DNA of 64,000 nt, from contig JASJAO010000012.1 of the NCBI GenBank assembly GCA_030066975.1, positions 43,424 through 107,423 of the forward strand, written 5' to 3'. The position numbers were made by a program, and so were the translations under genes. The DNA is from Henriciella sp. (lineage in GTDB: Bacteria > Pseudomonadota > Alphaproteobacteria > Caulobacterales > Hyphomonadaceae). A model generated the notes under the pieces. That model was not told the origin of the DNA. It made no database searches and saw only the letters and a program-made list of their open reading frames with translations. This document shows, in pieces, positions 17,456-26,516 of this stretch; position 1 is the stretch's first letter, and each line of letters opens with the position of its first letter.

Positions 17456-19285
17456 ATGACATCTTCATACTTTGGTCGTGAAAGCGCCTTGGGACAGGGC
17501 AAATGGGCGCTCTGGCTGGTCGGGGCGCTGATCCTGCTCGGCCTCGGGCGTCATGCTCTGGATATCTTCGCAGGGGTCATTCCCGGCAATGATGACATGA
17601 TGCGCCTGCAGCAGATCCGCGACTTGCTGAACGGGCAAGACTGGTTCGATGTCGATCAGAGCCGGTTCTTGAACCCCGAAGGCGGCAACATGCACTGGTC
17701 GCGCCTGCCGGACCTGTTTGTTGCAGCGGTCATCCTCCTCACCTCACCCTTGATTGGCGAGGCCCAAGCCGAAGCGCTTGGCATGTCGCTCTGGCCCCCG
17801 TTTCTGCTCGGCGTAACCATGGCCGCTCTGGTCGTGATCATGCGCCGGCTCGGCATTCAGCTCGCCGGACAGGTTGCAGCCCTTGCGCTGCTCGGGTTTG
17901 GATTGAGCGCAGCGATCTATAATTTCTGGCCCGGCCGGATCGATCATCACAATCTCGTTGTGACACTGACCATGATCGGGACGGCAGCGGCGCTGTCGAT
18001 GACCATGTCCGTTCGCTCCGGCATTTTGGTCGCCGGGTGCCTTGTCGCGATGCTTTCAGTGGCGATTGAGAGCCTGCCCTATGCCGGGGCGCTCGTGCTC
18101 GCCATGGGCCTGTTCTGGATTGTGCGCGGCCATACCGAAGCGCCGCGGCTGGCGGCGTTTGGCGCCGCCCTGATCGGGTTCGCATGCCTGTTCTACATTG
18201 CTGATGCGCCGGGTTTCAGTTCTCGCCGGATGGTCTGTGATGCCTATGGCACGTCGCACTTTGCCGGGCTTGTCGGGGGCGGCGCCCTCCTCGCCTTTAT
18301 CGGCGTGTTTGGCGGCGGGCTCGACACCTGGCAGAAACGAGCCGGCGCCGGTATTGCGGCCGGGCTGGTGACGCTGGCGCTGGTCTATACCGTCCAACCT
18401 GATTGCTTGGGCGATCCCTATGCGGAGGTTTCTGATCAGGCCCGTGTTGCCTGGCTCGAGGCGGTGGGCGAAGCAAAGAGCATAGGCCGTGTCTGGGCTG
18501 AGGAGCCCGCGGACGCCGTCTGGAAGTTTGGTTTCATTTTGGCTGCACTGATCGCGACCGGACTGATGATCCGATCAGCCCCCGCTGGTCAGCAAGCCCC
18601 ACGCGCCGTCTTTGGGCTCCTGATGCTGCTGTCGGCGGCGGCAACGGTCTGGCAGATTCGGGGCACGACGTTCTCGCACGTGTTTGGCGTCGTGGCCGCC
18701 GGATGGGCGCTTGGTCTGCTGGCAGAGACCTGGTGGCAGAAGCGCGGCCCCGGACCGATGCTGGCTTTGTTTGCCGGTGTGATCTGCCTGACGCCGATGA
18801 GTTGGAATGTGCTCGGCCAACAACTCGCGCCGCCCGTCGCGCTTGATCCAGAGACCGGCGAGCCGAAAAAGGCCTACAATACGATCTGCCGCGACAAGGA
18901 GGCGTATGCAGAGCTTGCAGACATGGAGCCGCTAAACCTGTTCACGTCGATCGATGTTTCAACCACCGTCCTGGTGCGGACGCCACATTCGGTGTTTGCA
19001 GGGCCCTATCACCGCAATGTGCAAGCGATTGAGAACGCGACCGATGTCTTCCTCGGGCCGACAGAGGCCGCGCGCGACAAGATCCTCGCCATGGGCGCCA
19101 CGCATATGCTCTATTGCCGGGGCCTGAACGAGACCGCCCGCTATGCGCGGCTTGCGCCCGATGGGTTCGCCGCAGAGATGGAGGCCGACCGCGTGCCCGG
19201 CTGGCTGACAGCTGTGGATGGCAAGTCGGAAACTGATGGAGTGGTGCGTCTCTACGCAATTGTGTCCGATGCAGAGGCCGAATGA
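17456..19285 (+). CDS. large polytopic membrane protein, probable GT-C fold glycosyltransferase
   Basis: 609 residues with roughly a dozen hydrophobic helices in the first 460 residues and a soluble periplasmic C-terminal domain (from about 465, AYNTICRDKEAYAELADMEP). The first loop has GNDDMMRLQQIRDLL and NPEGGNMHWSRLPD, and a later loop WPGRIDHHNLV. Acidic residues in the first periplasmic loop and the His-rich second loop recall STT3/PglB-like GT-C enzymes. Standing opposite gtrA/gtrB-like genes, it would fit as the transferase that uses the flipped lipid-linked sugar. Family placement is from motif pattern, not a certain match. Confidence 0.7.
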   Translation: MTSSYFGRESALGQGKWALWLVGALILLGLGRHALDIFAGVIPGNDDMMRLQQIRDLLNGQDWFDVDQSRFLNPEGGNMHWSRLPDLFVAAVILLTSPLIGEAQAEALGMSLWPPFLLGVTMAALVVIMRRLGIQLAGQVAALALLGFGLSAAIYNFWPGRIDHHNLVVTLTMIGTAAALSMTMSVRSGILVAGCLVAMLSVAIESLPYAGALVLAMGLFWIVRGHTEAPRLAAFGAALIGFACLFYIADAPGFSSRRMVCDAYGTSHFAGLVGGGALLAFIGVFGGGLDTWQKRAGAGIAAGLVTLALVYTVQPDCLGDPYAEVSDQARVAWLEAVGEAKSIGRVWAEEPADAVWKFGFILAALIATGLMIRSAPAGQQAPRAVFGLLMLLSAAATVWQIRGTTFSHVFGVVAAGWALGLLAETWWQKRGPGPMLALFAGVICLTPMSWNVLGQQLAPPVALDPETGEPKKAYNTICRDKEAYAELADMEPLNLFTSIDVSTTVLVRTPHSVFAGPYHRNVQAIENATDVFLGPTEAARDKILAMGATHMLYCRGLNETARYARLAPDGFAAEMEADRVPGWLTAVDGKSETDGVVRLYAIVSDAEAE

Positions 19286-19359
19286 TCAATTTGCCAGACC
19301 GCGAAGGTGTTTCTTGAAAGTGTCGTTGACCGGAATGAGCCTTTATTGCAAAGGGGCGC

Positions 19360-20808
19360 ATGTCAAAACTCGATACACCCAAAAAAATAATTGATGCGCT
19401 TTGCATCGAATACGAAGCCTCCGTCAGCGCGCTGACCTCGGCGCTGGAAACCTATCTGAAAGACGGGATCCCGCCCTCAGATGATGTCCGCAATGCCCGG
19501 GCCTTCTGTTATCCGGAACTCGTCATCCGTTATAACCCTGACGGCCCGCCACCGCCCATCTCCCGTGCGTTCGGAAAAATGTCCGAGCCCGGTGAGTATG
19601 CGTCCACAATTACGCAGCCGGACTTTTTCCGGCGTTATCTCGAAGAACAGCTTGAGCCTTTGCTGCAGGATTATGACATTGAGGTTGAAGTCCGCCGCTC
19701 TGACTCTGAGATCCCTTATGCTTATGTCTGGGAACAAGGCCAGGCCGACGGTCTGGATGAGATTAATCCGGCCGAGCTCGCCAAATGGTTCCCGTCGCCG
19801 CGCTTGCAGGATATTGGCGATGAGATTGCTGATGGCGAGCTGTTTGAGCCCTATGACAATCGCCCGCTGGCCTTGTTTGACGGGGTCCGAACCGATTACT
19901 CGCTAAAGCGCCTGCAGCACTATACCGGCACGCCGGCCAAGAATTTTCAGCGCTATCTGCTGTTCACCAATTATCATCGTTATGTCGATGCGTTTTGTGA
20001 TTGGGGCGTGGAACAGGTGCGCAACGACTCGCGTTATCAAAGCCTGTCTGTCCCCGGCGGTCTGATCGTTGATGCCGACACCACCGATGCGCGCGCCAAG
20101 ATTGACGCGGCGCCTTGGCGTCGCTCGCAAATGCCTGCCTATCATTTGATGACGCCGGAGGGCGACGGGATCACGCTGGTCAATATCGGCGTCGGCCCGT
20201 CCAATGCCAAGAACATTACCGATCACCTCGCCGTCCTGCGCCCGGAGGTCTGGATCATGGTTGGCCATTGCGGCGGCCTGCGCCACTCTCAGGCGATTGG
20301 CGACTATGTGCTGGGTCACGCTTATCTGCGCGATGACCATGTTCTCGACTCCGTCTTGCCGCCGGATATTCCGGTGCCGCCGATTGCTGAAGTTCAGGTC
20401 GCGTTGCAACAGGCAGCCGAAGAGGTGACCGGCGAGAGCGGGGAACAGCTGAAAAAGCGACTGCGGACCGGCACGGTGGCGACACTTGACGATCGTAATT
20501 GGGAGCTGCGCTTTACCGCCTCGGCTCGCCGCTTCAACCAGTCACGTGCGATTGCGATTGATATGGAAAGCGCGACGATTGCCGCCAACGGCTTCCGCCT
20601 GCGGGTGCCGTATGGTGTGTTGCTCTGTGTCTCAGACAAACCGCTGCATGGGGAGATCAAACTGCCCGGCGCAGCGAACAAGTTCTACGAGAAGTCGATC
20701 AGCCAGCATTTGCAGATCGGGGTGGCCACGCTGGAAAAGCTCGCCAGCGAAGGGGCGGCCCTCCACTCCCGCAAGCTGCGCGCGTTTGACGAGCCCCCGT
20801 TCCGCTAG
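19360..20808 (+). CDS. amn: AMP nucleosidase
   Basis: Cleaves AMP to adenine and ribose 5-phosphate, adjusting the adenylate pool. 482 residues: a family-specific N-terminal domain to about residue 180, then a nucleoside-phosphorylase-like domain with VNIGVGPSNAKNITDHLAVL, MVGHCGGLRHSQ and AIDMESATIAANGFR, where the Met-Glu pair binds the ribose. The C-terminal CVSDKPLHGEIKLPGAANKF is diagnostic of Amn. Isolated gene with a 74-nt leader. Confidence 0.95.
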   Translation: MSKLDTPKKIIDALCIEYEASVSALTSALETYLKDGIPPSDDVRNARAFCYPELVIRYNPDGPPPPISRAFGKMSEPGEYASTITQPDFFRRYLEEQLEPLLQDYDIEVEVRRSDSEIPYAYVWEQGQADGLDEINPAELAKWFPSPRLQDIGDEIADGELFEPYDNRPLALFDGVRTDYSLKRLQHYTGTPAKNFQRYLLFTNYHRYVDAFCDWGVEQVRNDSRYQSLSVPGGLIVDADTTDARAKIDAAPWRRSQMPAYHLMTPEGDGITLVNIGVGPSNAKNITDHLAVLRPEVWIMVGHCGGLRHSQAIGDYVLGHAYLRDDHVLDSVLPPDIPVPPIAEVQVALQQAAEEVTGESGEQLKKRLRTGTVATLDDRNWELRFTASARRFNQSRAIAIDMESATIAANGFRLRVPYGVLLCVSDKPLHGEIKLPGAANKFYEKSISQHLQIGVATLEKLASEGAALHSRKLRAFDEPPFR

Positions 20809-20871
20809 GTCCGCCTGGACGTGAGCCGATGTCCACACTAGCTGACCTCCAAAGCCAATCGGAGACGCAGA

Positions 20872-21654
20872 ATGCAAGACCGTGTGAAACCGTTCGAAAA
20901 CATCCGAAACTTCCGCGACTTTGGAGGGTATTCGGGCAGTGGCGGACGGACGATCCGGCCCGGTATGTTGTATCGCTCAGCCCAGTTCGGGGAAGCGAGT
21001 GAAACCGACATTAACCAGCTCAATGCCCTGAACATCGTGGTTCAGGCCGATTTGCGCCGCCCGGATGAGCGCGAACGCCACGGCCATCGCTGGCCAATCG
21101 AAGGCGTAGAGGTGCTGTCCAGTGACAAGGGCCGCGAAACTGAGGCCCCGCACGTCAACTTTCTCTCCCGTGTTTCCGTCAATGCCGAGGAGGCCCGCGG
21201 CTGGATGGCCGACTATTACCGCGCTGCGCCCTACAAGGAACAGCATGTCGATACGTTCAAGGCCTGGTTCGACGCCTTGGCAGGATTGAGCGACGGACAA
21301 GCGGCGGTAGTCAATTGCGCCGCTGGCAAAGACCGGACCGGCATCCTATGTGCGCTCACCCACCATGTATTGGGCGTGTCAGAAGCCGAAATGTTCGCAG
21401 ATTATGAATTGACCAATAAAGCCGCCAATGTCGAAACCCGCCTCACAGAAATGGCACGCCTGTTCAACCAGCATATTGGCAAGGATTATCCAGAAGAGGT
21501 GTATCACCCTTTCGTGGGCGTGCATGCGGACTTCCTGACCGCTGCTGTGGACAGCATTACCGCGCAGTCCGGATCGCTCGACACCTATCTGATCGAAACA
21601 CTCGGCGTGGAAGAGGCCCAGCAGACAGACATTTGTAGCCGCCTGCTGGCTTAA
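20872..21654 (+). CDS. tyrosine-protein phosphatase (Y_phosphatase3 / LipA-like family)
   Basis: 260 residues; GGAG lies seven bases before the ATG. The phosphatase loop is VVNCAAGKDRTG, with nucleophile C149 and R155; GKDRTG is typical of the protein-tyrosine/phosphoinositide phosphatase group that opens with NFRDFGGY. The general acid is probably in the acidic 100-115 region. It could act on phosphotyrosine or phosphoinositides, and the cellular substrate is not evident. It follows amn after 63 nt. Confidence 0.88.
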   Translation: MQDRVKPFENIRNFRDFGGYSGSGGRTIRPGMLYRSAQFGEASETDINQLNALNIVVQADLRRPDERERHGHRWPIEGVEVLSSDKGRETEAPHVNFLSRVSVNAEEARGWMADYYRAAPYKEQHVDTFKAWFDALAGLSDGQAAVVNCAAGKDRTGILCALTHHVLGVSEAEMFADYELTNKAANVETRLTEMARLFNQHIGKDYPEEVYHPFVGVHADFLTAAVDSITAQSGSLDTYLIETLGVEEAQQTDICSRLLA

Positions 21655-21696
21655 TCACTCAGGCACGCTTCCGCGACCCAGCGGTATGACCTCGAT

Positions 21697-22185
21697 TTAG
21701 GAGGCAGGGCTGGAGGACTGACCTGCGATGGTTTTCGCAAACTTGCGCGCGAACCGATCGGACGACCGTTTCACTTCATACCAGGTGCCAGCGCCAACCG
21801 AGTCGCGAATATCGCGGTTCAGGCTGCGGTGCTCCTGGAAAAGGATCAGGTTGCCGTCCGCGTCATAAGCGCTGGCTTCCAGTTTAAGGCGTCCAACGGA
21901 GACGGACTGAAAGCTGAGGCCCGGTTTGCCCAGCTGTTTGAACGTCGGACGATTGGGACGGGCATCAATGATCGTTACGTCGACTTTGGCCGGGTCTACG
22001 CCATATTTTTCGAACGCCTTTTCCAAGTCTTCAGTGATTTCTTCGATCAGAAAGTCACCTTCCTTTTCACCGTAATCTTCGATCAGGTCCTCGGTCAGCT
22101 CTTCGCTGAAAGTCACATTAATCTCTGCAGCGCTGGCGACAGGAAGGAGTGCCAGCGCGGCGAGGGAAGTCAGTAGGCGTTTCAT
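21697..22185 (-). CDS. secreted protein of unknown function
   Basis: 162 residues with a clear signal peptide (MKRLLTSLAALALLPVASA before AEINV). The mature protein is acidic at first, with paired Glu-rich helices (EELTEDLIEDYGEKEGDF), then becomes basic (SSDRFARKFAKTIAG). It contains a beta-strand-like VDVTIIDARPNRP. No domain recognised. A 37-nt inverted repeat lies 29 nt before its start. Confidence 0.75.
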   Translation of the reverse strand: MKRLLTSLAALALLPVASAAEINVTFSEELTEDLIEDYGEKEGDFLIEEITEDLEKAFEKYGVDPAKVDVTIIDARPNRPTFKQLGKPGLSFQSVSVGRLKLEASAYDADGNLILFQEHRSLNRDIRDSVGAGTWYEVKRSSDRFARKFAKTIAGQSSSPAS

Positions 22186-22213
22186 GGGCAGGCTCCTTTA
22201 TGATTTACGATCA

Positions 22214-22250
22214 GAACCCGTACAATATAGCGCATTTATCGTACGGGTTC
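22214..22250. promoter_or_regulatory. 10-bp-arm inverted repeat upstream of secreted-protein gene
   Basis: GAACCCGTAC and GTACGGGTTC are perfect 10-bp arms around a 17-nt AT-rich centre. It lies between the pirin stop and the secreted-protein start on the same strand. There is no T-run, so an operator or mRNA leader structure is more likely than a terminator. Confidence 0.5.
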
Positions 22251-22273
22251 CAATCATACCGGCGCGATGAGCT

Positions 22274-22969
22274 CTACAGCGTATCCACAAAGACGATTTC
22301 AGCGTCTTCAATCGCTTCGAGCGTCACGGTTTCAGCCCCGGTAATCGCCGCCCCATCGCGGGCGTTCAGGACGTCTCCATTCAGGCGGACCGATCCAGCT
22401 GCCAGAACCAGATAGCCGAAGCGCCCAGCCTTGACTTCATAGTCGAGGCTTTCGCCCGCTTTAAGCGTCGCGCCAAGGACATGCGCGTCCTGACGAATGG
22501 GCAGGGCATCGTCCTCGGGCGAACCGCTGGCCAGCATCGCCCAGCTGCCCGACCGGTCACCTTTGGGAAACTCCCGGGCTCCCCAGCCGGGCTCACCGCC
22601 GGTTTCTGCCGGTTCGATCCAGATCTGGAACAGGGTTGTGGTCTCGTCCTCCTCATTCCATTCAGAATGCTGGACCCCGCTGCCCGCGCTCATCACCTGA
22701 ACATCACCCGCCTTGGTGCGGCCAGTATTGCCCATCGAGTCCTTGTGCGTGATCGCACCGGTGCGGACATAGGTGATAATCTCCATATCGCGATGGCCAT
22801 GCGGGTGGAAGCCGGTGCCGGGCTGGATCGTGTCATCATTCCAGACCCGAAGCTTGCCATGGCCCATGCGATCGGGGGCGTAATAGTTGGAGAACGAGAA
22901 ATGAAAGTTCGCGTTCAGCCACTCATTCCGGAAAGTCCCAAGATCTGAAAAACGTCTGATATCAATCAT
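22274..22969 (-). CDS. pirin family protein (YhaK/quercetinase-like)
   Basis: 231 residues; AAGGAGACC before MIDIRRFSDL sets the start and removes a 22-residue extension. Bicupin with metal ligands in GFHPHGHRDMEIITYV and a further His/Glu in GSGVQHSEWNEED. The C-terminal cupin half is degenerate. Some pirins are quercetin dioxygenases, others redox-sensing cofactors; which applies here is unknown. Confidence 0.9.
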   Translation of the reverse strand: MIDIRRFSDLGTFRNEWLNANFHFSFSNYYAPDRMGHGKLRVWNDDTIQPGTGFHPHGHRDMEIITYVRTGAITHKDSMGNTGRTKAGDVQVMSAGSGVQHSEWNEEDETTTLFQIWIEPAETGGEPGWGAREFPKGDRSGSWAMLASGSPEDDALPIRQDAHVLGATLKAGESLDYEVKAGRFGYLVLAAGSVRLNGDVLNARDGAAITGAETVTLEAIEDAEIVFVDTL

Positions 22970-23124
22970 GATAGGTCTCCTTGTCTTCTGCGTTGACGGA
23001 CAAATGATGGCAAACCGTGCAGACGGGTAGTCCATCGACGTGAAATTCAGTTATGCAGGCAATGAATTGATGGAAACCCCATCTCTTCTTTGAATGCCGC
23101 TTAGCCTGAGGATAGGTCTGTTGC

Positions 23125-23664
23125 ATGACACTTACCCACCGGATCGCGACGCTGGAAGACGCTCCAGACATCGAGGCCTTGATGGCAATTTCAATGGCAA
23201 AGCTGTTGCCGAACTTTCTCGATCCAGATCAAGTGGCGCGCTCAAGCAACTCGATGGGGATCGACACGCTATTGATTGAGGACGGGACCTATTTCCTGAT
23301 CTTTGAAGGGGACACATTGGTCGGCTGTGGCGGCTGGTCCAGGCGGCGCACGCTGTTTGGCGGCAATCAGACCGAAGGCCGGGATGATGCTTTGGCAGAC
23401 CCGAGCTGCGAGCCCGCCAAGATCCGCGCCATGTATACCCATCCTGAATTCACGCGGCGGGGCATCGGGTCCCTGCTGATCTCGCTGGGTGAAGACGCCG
23501 CTATGGCCGAAGGCTTTACCGCCATGGAGCTTGGATCCACGGCGCCCGGTCTGCCGCTCTATGAACGCTGCGGCTATGTCGCGATTGAGGATGTCTCAAC
23601 CCGCTATGATGACGGCGTGGTGGTGCCGACGATCCGGATGCGTAAAGAGCTTCGCTCCAGGTAG
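23125..23664 (+). CDS. GNAT-family N-acetyltransferase
   Basis: 179 residues. The acetyl-CoA site is MYTHPEFTRRGIGSLLISLG (R/Q-x-x-G-x-G/A form RRGIGS), followed by MELGSTAPGLPLYERCGYV, the usual end of the fold. Substrate unknown. Divergent from the pirin gene across 155 nt, convergent with phoD. Confidence 0.88.
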   Translation: MTLTHRIATLEDAPDIEALMAISMAKLLPNFLDPDQVARSSNSMGIDTLLIEDGTYFLIFEGDTLVGCGGWSRRRTLFGGNQTEGRDDALADPSCEPAKIRAMYTHPEFTRRGIGSLLISLGEDAAMAEGFTAMELGSTAPGLPLYERCGYVAIEDVSTRYDDGVVVPTIRMRKELRSR

Positions 23665-23667
23665 AGC

Positions 23668-25401
23668 CTAACTGTCAGGCACCAGCGCGGTCATCGACGC
23701 GCCGTCCACCGCGCTCGAGAAGCTCGCCACTTTTGATGCGGTATAGGTTTCCTGGGTCACATCGGTGACTTCGTTGAACACCGCCGTGACCTTGTCAGGT
23801 TCCAAAATAACAAGAATCCAGCCTTTGCCATCGGTATCATGCCAGTCGACTTCAGGATTGGCGTCGGCAAATTGCTGCCCGAGCCCATCCACACCGGTCA
23901 TATAGGTGCCAAAACCGGGCGAGGTGACACTTGAACAGCCAAACTCAACCCCGCGGCGTTCGTCATTCTCATCGACCAGCGTATTGGCCCAGGCGGTATG
24001 TGTGTCGCCGGTCAGTGTGACCAGCCGCGCCCCGGCCGCGCTGGCACTGTTATAGAGCCGGTTTCGAGCCGCCGGAAAGCCATCCCAGGCGTCCAGGTTC
24101 ATCGGCAGGCCGAGCTGACTGAACTCGATCAACTGTTTGATGAAGCCGTTTTGCTGCGCGGCGATCTGGTCAGGGCTCAGCGTTTGCTTGAAGTTGGGCG
24201 GGCGCACCCGGGCCATGATCACCTGATTGGCGAGGACTTGCCAGGGCTTGCCGCTCGCGACTGAGCTTTTCAGCTCCTGACTGAGCCAGGATTCCTGCAC
24301 CGTGCCCAACATGGTCCGGCTCTTGTCATTGACTTTCACCATCGTGGCGGCCGCCGCAACTGGGATCTCCGCCGCGGCCAGGCCTCCGACCTCGGTAAAC
24401 CAGCTGATCTCGTCCGAGCGGCCGGTGAGCCGCGATTCGAGACAGATCACGGTAGCGACATCGCCAAAGTCGAACTTGCGGTAAATGCTTTCGCGCAGCC
24501 GCCCGGCTTCAGGATCGCGCACTGGCATCCATTCGAGATAGGCCTGAACGGCAGCTTGTTTACGGTCGGACCAGTTGCCTTCATTATTCTCAGGATTGTG
24601 GTTTTCAGCGCCGTCGCGATAGGAATTGTTGGTGCTTTCGTGGTCATCCCAGGTGCACAGCCATGGCGCCGCGGCATGGGCGGCCTGAAGATCAGGGTCC
24701 AGCTTGTATTGGGCATGGCGCATCCGATAATCGCCAAGGGAGACGATCTCCAGCGGCGGTTCATGATTGCGGCCAAGCGTCTGCCCGACCGAGCCGCCAT
24801 AGCCATCCACGCCGTATTCATAGAGATAATCGCCCAAGTGGATCACTGCATCGAGGGCGCGATCCTTGCTGATCTCACGATACACATGGAAGAAGCCGAA
24901 CGGGTAGTTTGAGCAGGAGATGACAGCAAACCGCACCGGCGCCCCGCCAGACGCGGCTGTAGTCTTGGTTCGCCCGGTCGGCGAATTGACGTCTCCAGCC
25001 GTGGTTTTGGCGACGAACTGATAGTAGTATTCCGTACCCGGCTCCAGGCCATCAGCGTCAACCTTCACGGTGAAATCGGAGCCAGGCAAAGCCGACGCCA
25101 CGCCATAGGCGACGGGTTGGGTTTTGGCCTCGTCAGCGAAGACCCCATAGCTGATCGGGACCGGTGCCTGAGGAAACTCGCCATCTATCGTTACCCGGGT
25201 CCAGAGGATGACCCGATCCGATAGCGGATCTCCCGAAGCCACGCCATGATCAAAACTTACAGATCCAGGATAGCCCGTGCGCGTATCTGGACTAACGGTA
25301 ATTCGGCCCTCGGGCTCTGAAATAACCTCTTCCGAACACGCCGCAAGGCCGACAGCGGCGCCACCTGCCCCCAATAAGCCCCGTCGAGTGAGATCCGTCA
25401 T
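23668..25401 (-). CDS. phoD: PhoD-family alkaline phosphatase/phosphodiesterase, Tat-exported lipoprotein
   Basis: 577 residues starting MTDLTRRGLLGAGGA, with GGGGAG upstream. The N-terminus combines a twin-arginine motif (TRRGLL) with a lipobox LAAC (C22), so it is likely a Tat-exported lipoprotein. A PhoD N-terminal beta domain is followed by the catalytic domain: VISCSNYPFGFFHVY, LGDYLYEYG, CTWDDHESTNN and TGDTHTAW supply Fe/Ca ligands. It releases phosphate from phosphodiesters or phospholipids outside the cytoplasm. Single gene, divergent from rluD. Confidence 0.93.
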   Translation of the reverse strand: MTDLTRRGLLGAGGAAVGLAACSEEVISEPEGRITVSPDTRTGYPGSVSFDHGVASGDPLSDRVILWTRVTIDGEFPQAPVPISYGVFADEAKTQPVAYGVASALPGSDFTVKVDADGLEPGTEYYYQFVAKTTAGDVNSPTGRTKTTAASGGAPVRFAVISCSNYPFGFFHVYREISKDRALDAVIHLGDYLYEYGVDGYGGSVGQTLGRNHEPPLEIVSLGDYRMRHAQYKLDPDLQAAHAAAPWLCTWDDHESTNNSYRDGAENHNPENNEGNWSDRKQAAVQAYLEWMPVRDPEAGRLRESIYRKFDFGDVATVICLESRLTGRSDEISWFTEVGGLAAAEIPVAAAATMVKVNDKSRTMLGTVQESWLSQELKSSVASGKPWQVLANQVIMARVRPPNFKQTLSPDQIAAQQNGFIKQLIEFSQLGLPMNLDAWDGFPAARNRLYNSASAAGARLVTLTGDTHTAWANTLVDENDERRGVEFGCSSVTSPGFGTYMTGVDGLGQQFADANPEVDWHDTDGKGWILVILEPDKVTAVFNEVTDVTQETYTASKVASFSSAVDGASMTALVPDS

Positions 25402-25493
25402 ATCCAAGCTCCCCGTTGGAAATATCGCCGCCGCGCGGTGTCTGCAGCACTTGCACCATGACGCAGACTTCAAGACACGTCTATAAGGCGATC

Positions 25494-26513
25494 ATGACAG
25501 ATTTATCTGCAACCGCGCAAGCCTCCGACAAAGGCACACGTCTTGATCGTTTTTTGAGCGAACAGATTGATACGCTGTCGCGGTCGCGCGCCAAAGCCTT
25601 GATCCAGTCCGGCGACGTCATTGCAGTCGAAAACGGTCTGTTCGAGACGCTGACTGATCCGCGCAAAGGCGTTGTTCCCGGCATCCGCTATGTCGTGACG
25701 CTGCCGCCGCCAAGAGCCGCAGACCCCGAACCTGAGGACATCCCCCTCGACGTCTTGTTCGAGGATGATCACCTGATCCTGATCAACAAGCCTGCCGGGA
25801 TGGCGGTCCATCCCGCGCTCGGCAGTTGGACGGGCACACTGGTCAATGCGTTGCTGCACCATTGCAAAGGCAGCCTGCCCGGCATTGGCGGGGTCGAGCG
25901 CCCCGGGATTGTCCACCGGATCGACAAGAATACGACCGGCGTGCTCGTCTGCGCCAAGAGCGAAGCCGCACATAGCGGGCTAAGCGCGCTGTTCACCGCG
26001 CATGACATCGATCGGACTTATCTGGCACTGACACGCGGAGCGCCGCGCCCTCTTTCCGGCACCGTGGAGGCCGCGATTGCGCGTTCAAAAACCGATCGTA
26101 AGAAGATGGCGGTGGTGCGCGACGACGAGGATCGTCAGGCCCGTCATGCCATTACGCATTATCGCGCGCTTGAGACGTTCGGTCAGATCAGCAAGGTTGA
26201 GGCCCGGCCAGCCGCGGCGCTGATCGAGTGCCGACTGGAGACCGGACGCACCCATCAGATCCGGGTCCATATGGCACACAAAGGCACGCCGTTGATTGGC
26301 GATCCTGTTTATGGGCGTCATCGCGGCATCAAGGCTGAAGGGCGCGGCGTTGCTTTTGACCAGAGCATGCAGGTTGTCCGAAAGCTTGATCGGCAGGCTC
26401 TGCATGCGGCCAGTCTCGGCTTCCGCCACCCAGTAACCGGCGAGGACGTGCTCGCTGAAGCGCCCCTGCCCGGCGATATGGCCGGTGTGCTGAGTGCGCT
26501 ACGGACGCTTTAA
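25494..26513 (+). CDS. rluD: RluD-type 23S rRNA pseudouridine synthase
   Basis: 339 residues from MTDLSATAQA, with AAGG six bases upstream. Residues 14-60 form an S4 RNA-binding domain (RLDRFLSEQI...SRSRAKALIQSGDV). The catalytic domain has INKPAGMAVHPA and HRIDKNTTGVLV (catalytic D144), with RTHQIRVHMAHKGTPLIGD near 245. It belongs to the RluA/RluC/RluD group, and S4 plus motif order favour RluD (positions 1911/1915/1917). A longer frame overlaps phoD and is not needed. Confidence 0.9.
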   Translation: MTDLSATAQASDKGTRLDRFLSEQIDTLSRSRAKALIQSGDVIAVENGLFETLTDPRKGVVPGIRYVVTLPPPRAADPEPEDIPLDVLFEDDHLILINKPAGMAVHPALGSWTGTLVNALLHHCKGSLPGIGGVERPGIVHRIDKNTTGVLVCAKSEAAHSGLSALFTAHDIDRTYLALTRGAPRPLSGTVEAAIARSKTDRKKMAVVRDDEDRQARHAITHYRALETFGQISKVEARPAAALIECRLETGRTHQIRVHMAHKGTPLIGDPVYGRHRGIKAEGRGVAFDQSMQVVRKLDRQALHAASLGFRHPVTGEDVLAEAPLPGDMAGVLSALRTL

Positions 26514-26516
26514 CCG

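Noticed and set aside
22214..22250. Reading the inverted repeat as a rho-independent terminator of the pirin gene
   Set aside because: The loop is 17 nt and no T-run follows the stem on the minus strand.
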